From Candidatus Omnitrophota bacterium (lineage in GTDB: Bacteria; Omnitrophota; Gorgyraeia; JABMRN01), in the NCBI GenBank assembly GCA_013202515.1, contig JABMRN010000274.1, forward strand, positions 1 through 5,497: a DNA stretch of 5,497 nt, read 5' to 3'. Positions 5,274-5,497 of the stretch are shown here, piece after piece. Position 1 is the first letter of the stretch. Each line of letters opens with the position of its first letter. The notes under the pieces were generated by a model. It was not told where the DNA came from, searched no databases, and saw nothing but the letters and a program-made list of their open reading frames with translations. The translations under genes were made by a program, and so were the position numbers.

Positions 5274-5285
5274 ATATGGTAACTT
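5257..5285 (+). promoter_or_regulatory. Sigma70-like promoter 2, inside the end of the exported-protein gene
   Basis: A perfect TTGACA (5257-5262) and TAACTT (5280-5285) are 17 bp apart. AATATGGTAA (5273-5282) is identical to the sequence at promoter 1 and lies at nearly the same distance from the -35 box (10 versus 9 bases). Transcription should start near 5292, just before the structured element and the replication-like gene. GAGTAT (5288-5293) and ATACTC (5315-5320) form an inverted repeat over the start region, a possible operator or leader hairpin. Confidence 0.68.
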
Positions 5286-5333
5286 GAGAGTATGGAAAAT
5301 ATGTTAGGATGTAAATACTCAAACTCCAAAAAT

Positions 5334-5416
5334 AAAAATGTGCGGACAAGGTCGCCTTTCTATGCCCATTCTTGGGTGATCCTAGCAGGCATTCCAGCCT
5401 TGTCCGTGCATTTTTT
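5334..5416 (+). ncRNA. Long structured RNA with terminator-like end (attenuator, small RNA or terminator)
   Basis: AAAATGTGCGGACAAGG (5335-5351) pairs with CCTTGTCCGTGCATTTT (5398-5414) over 17 positions with two adjacent G-T wobbles, and T residues continue to 5416. The nine central pairs (CGGACAAGG/CCTTGTCCG) are perfect. The 46-base interior can form its own hairpins: ATGCC (5362-5366) with GGCAT (5388-5392), or alternatively TGCCCA (5363-5368) with TGGGTG (5373-5378). AAGG (5348-5351) can also pair locally with CCTT (5355-5358), which competes with the main stem. The element lies about 40 bases after promoter 2 and 16 bases before the next gene. This would give a transcript of about 125 nt if it terminates. 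I do not recognise a named RNA family. Confidence 0.65.
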
Positions 5417-5432
5417 ATAGAGGTATATAGTA

Positions 5433-5497
5433 ATGGCTAAACGATTTTCAGATTCACTTAAATGGGACGACCCTTTCTTTTCTGAACTATCCAATGA
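5433..5497 (+). CDS. N-terminus of a probable phage replication-module protein (3' end outside the window)
   Basis: The ATG at 5433 has AGAGGT (5419-5424) eight bases upstream. Only 21 codons are visible (MAKRFSDSLKWDDPFFSELSN). This opening closely resembles the 'MAKRFTDTxKWxxPFxRxL' start of phage helix-turn-helix proteins that are usually annotated as replication initiators or DnaD/DnaT-like proteins. Position directly after a recombination operon agrees with a replication module. The short length makes the call tentative. The upstream structured RNA probably controls how often this gene is transcribed from promoter 2. Confidence 0.55.
   Translation, partial: MAKRFSDSLKWDDPFFSELSN

Noticed and set aside
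4994..5329. Minus-strand open frame of 111 codons
   Set aside because: It lies opposite the Ala/Lys/Glu-rich exported protein, which has a strong ribosome binding site and signal peptide; the antisense translation is Ser/Ala-rich without motifs.
5335..5414. tRNA or tRNA-like reading of the structured element
   Set aside because: The closing stem is far longer than a 7-bp acceptor stem and there is no TTCRA T-loop or convincing anticodon arm.
5292..5420. 42-codon + strand frame across the structured RNA (starts MENMLGCKY)
   Set aside because: No proper ribosome binding site, unusual composition, and the same bases are explained by long complementary arms and a T-run. A leaderless peptide cannot be fully excluded because the start falls near the predicted transcription start.
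1..5497. CRISPR array, insertion sequence or long direct repeats
   Set aside because: No regularly spaced repeats, transposase motifs or terminal inverted repeats were seen on reading the window.

Overview
The window looks like part of a tailed dsDNA phage or prophage genome. All supported genes are on the + strand, tightly packed and mostly overlapping or separated by a few bases. A homologous-recombination cassette is surrounded by very small zinc-knuckle, ribbon-helix-helix and winged-helix proteins. A partial gene at the left edge ends like an outer-membrane beta-barrel, and a signal-peptide protein lies near the right edge, so the host is probably a diderm (Gram-negative-type) bacterium. 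Strong AAGGAGG-like ribosome binding sites and TTGACA-type promoters suggest a sigma70-like transcription system. I cannot name the host from the sequence.

Layout. Bases 1-285 are the 3' end of a beta-barrel-like gene, closed by a strong intrinsic terminator (309-341). A new transcription unit then starts from a TTGACA/TAAACT promoter (366-393), preceded by an AT-rich inverted repeat. It appears to run to about 5273. In order it encodes a 44-aa ribbon-helix-helix protein, a 29-aa double-CxxC protein, a 56-aa unknown protein, a RecT/Red-beta-like annealing protein, a PD-(D/E)XK exonuclease, a DUF669/SSB-like protein, a 219-aa coiled-coil phage protein, an 18-codon micro-ORF, a 95-aa CxxC protein, a 75-aa winged-helix protein, a radical SAM protein, a 73-aa zinc-ribbon-like protein and a 125-aa exported protein. 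A second promoter of the same style (5257-5285) overlaps the end of the last gene. It is followed by a long structured RNA that ends in a T-run (about 5334-5416), and then by the start of what looks like a phage replication gene (5433 to the window end).

How the genes fit together. The annealing protein, exonuclease and probable ssDNA-binding protein form a compact recombination module of the lambda Red / RecET kind. The 219-aa coiled-coil protein commonly sits next to such modules. The small DNA-binding and zinc-knuckle proteins are plausible regulators or accessory factors. The radical SAM protein belongs to a type I recognise from phages and bacteria, but its reaction is unknown to me. The structured RNA between the second promoter and the replication gene could act as a terminator/attenuator or as a small RNA that controls entry into the replication module.

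All function calls rest on reading the translations by eye. No database search or folding calculation was run.
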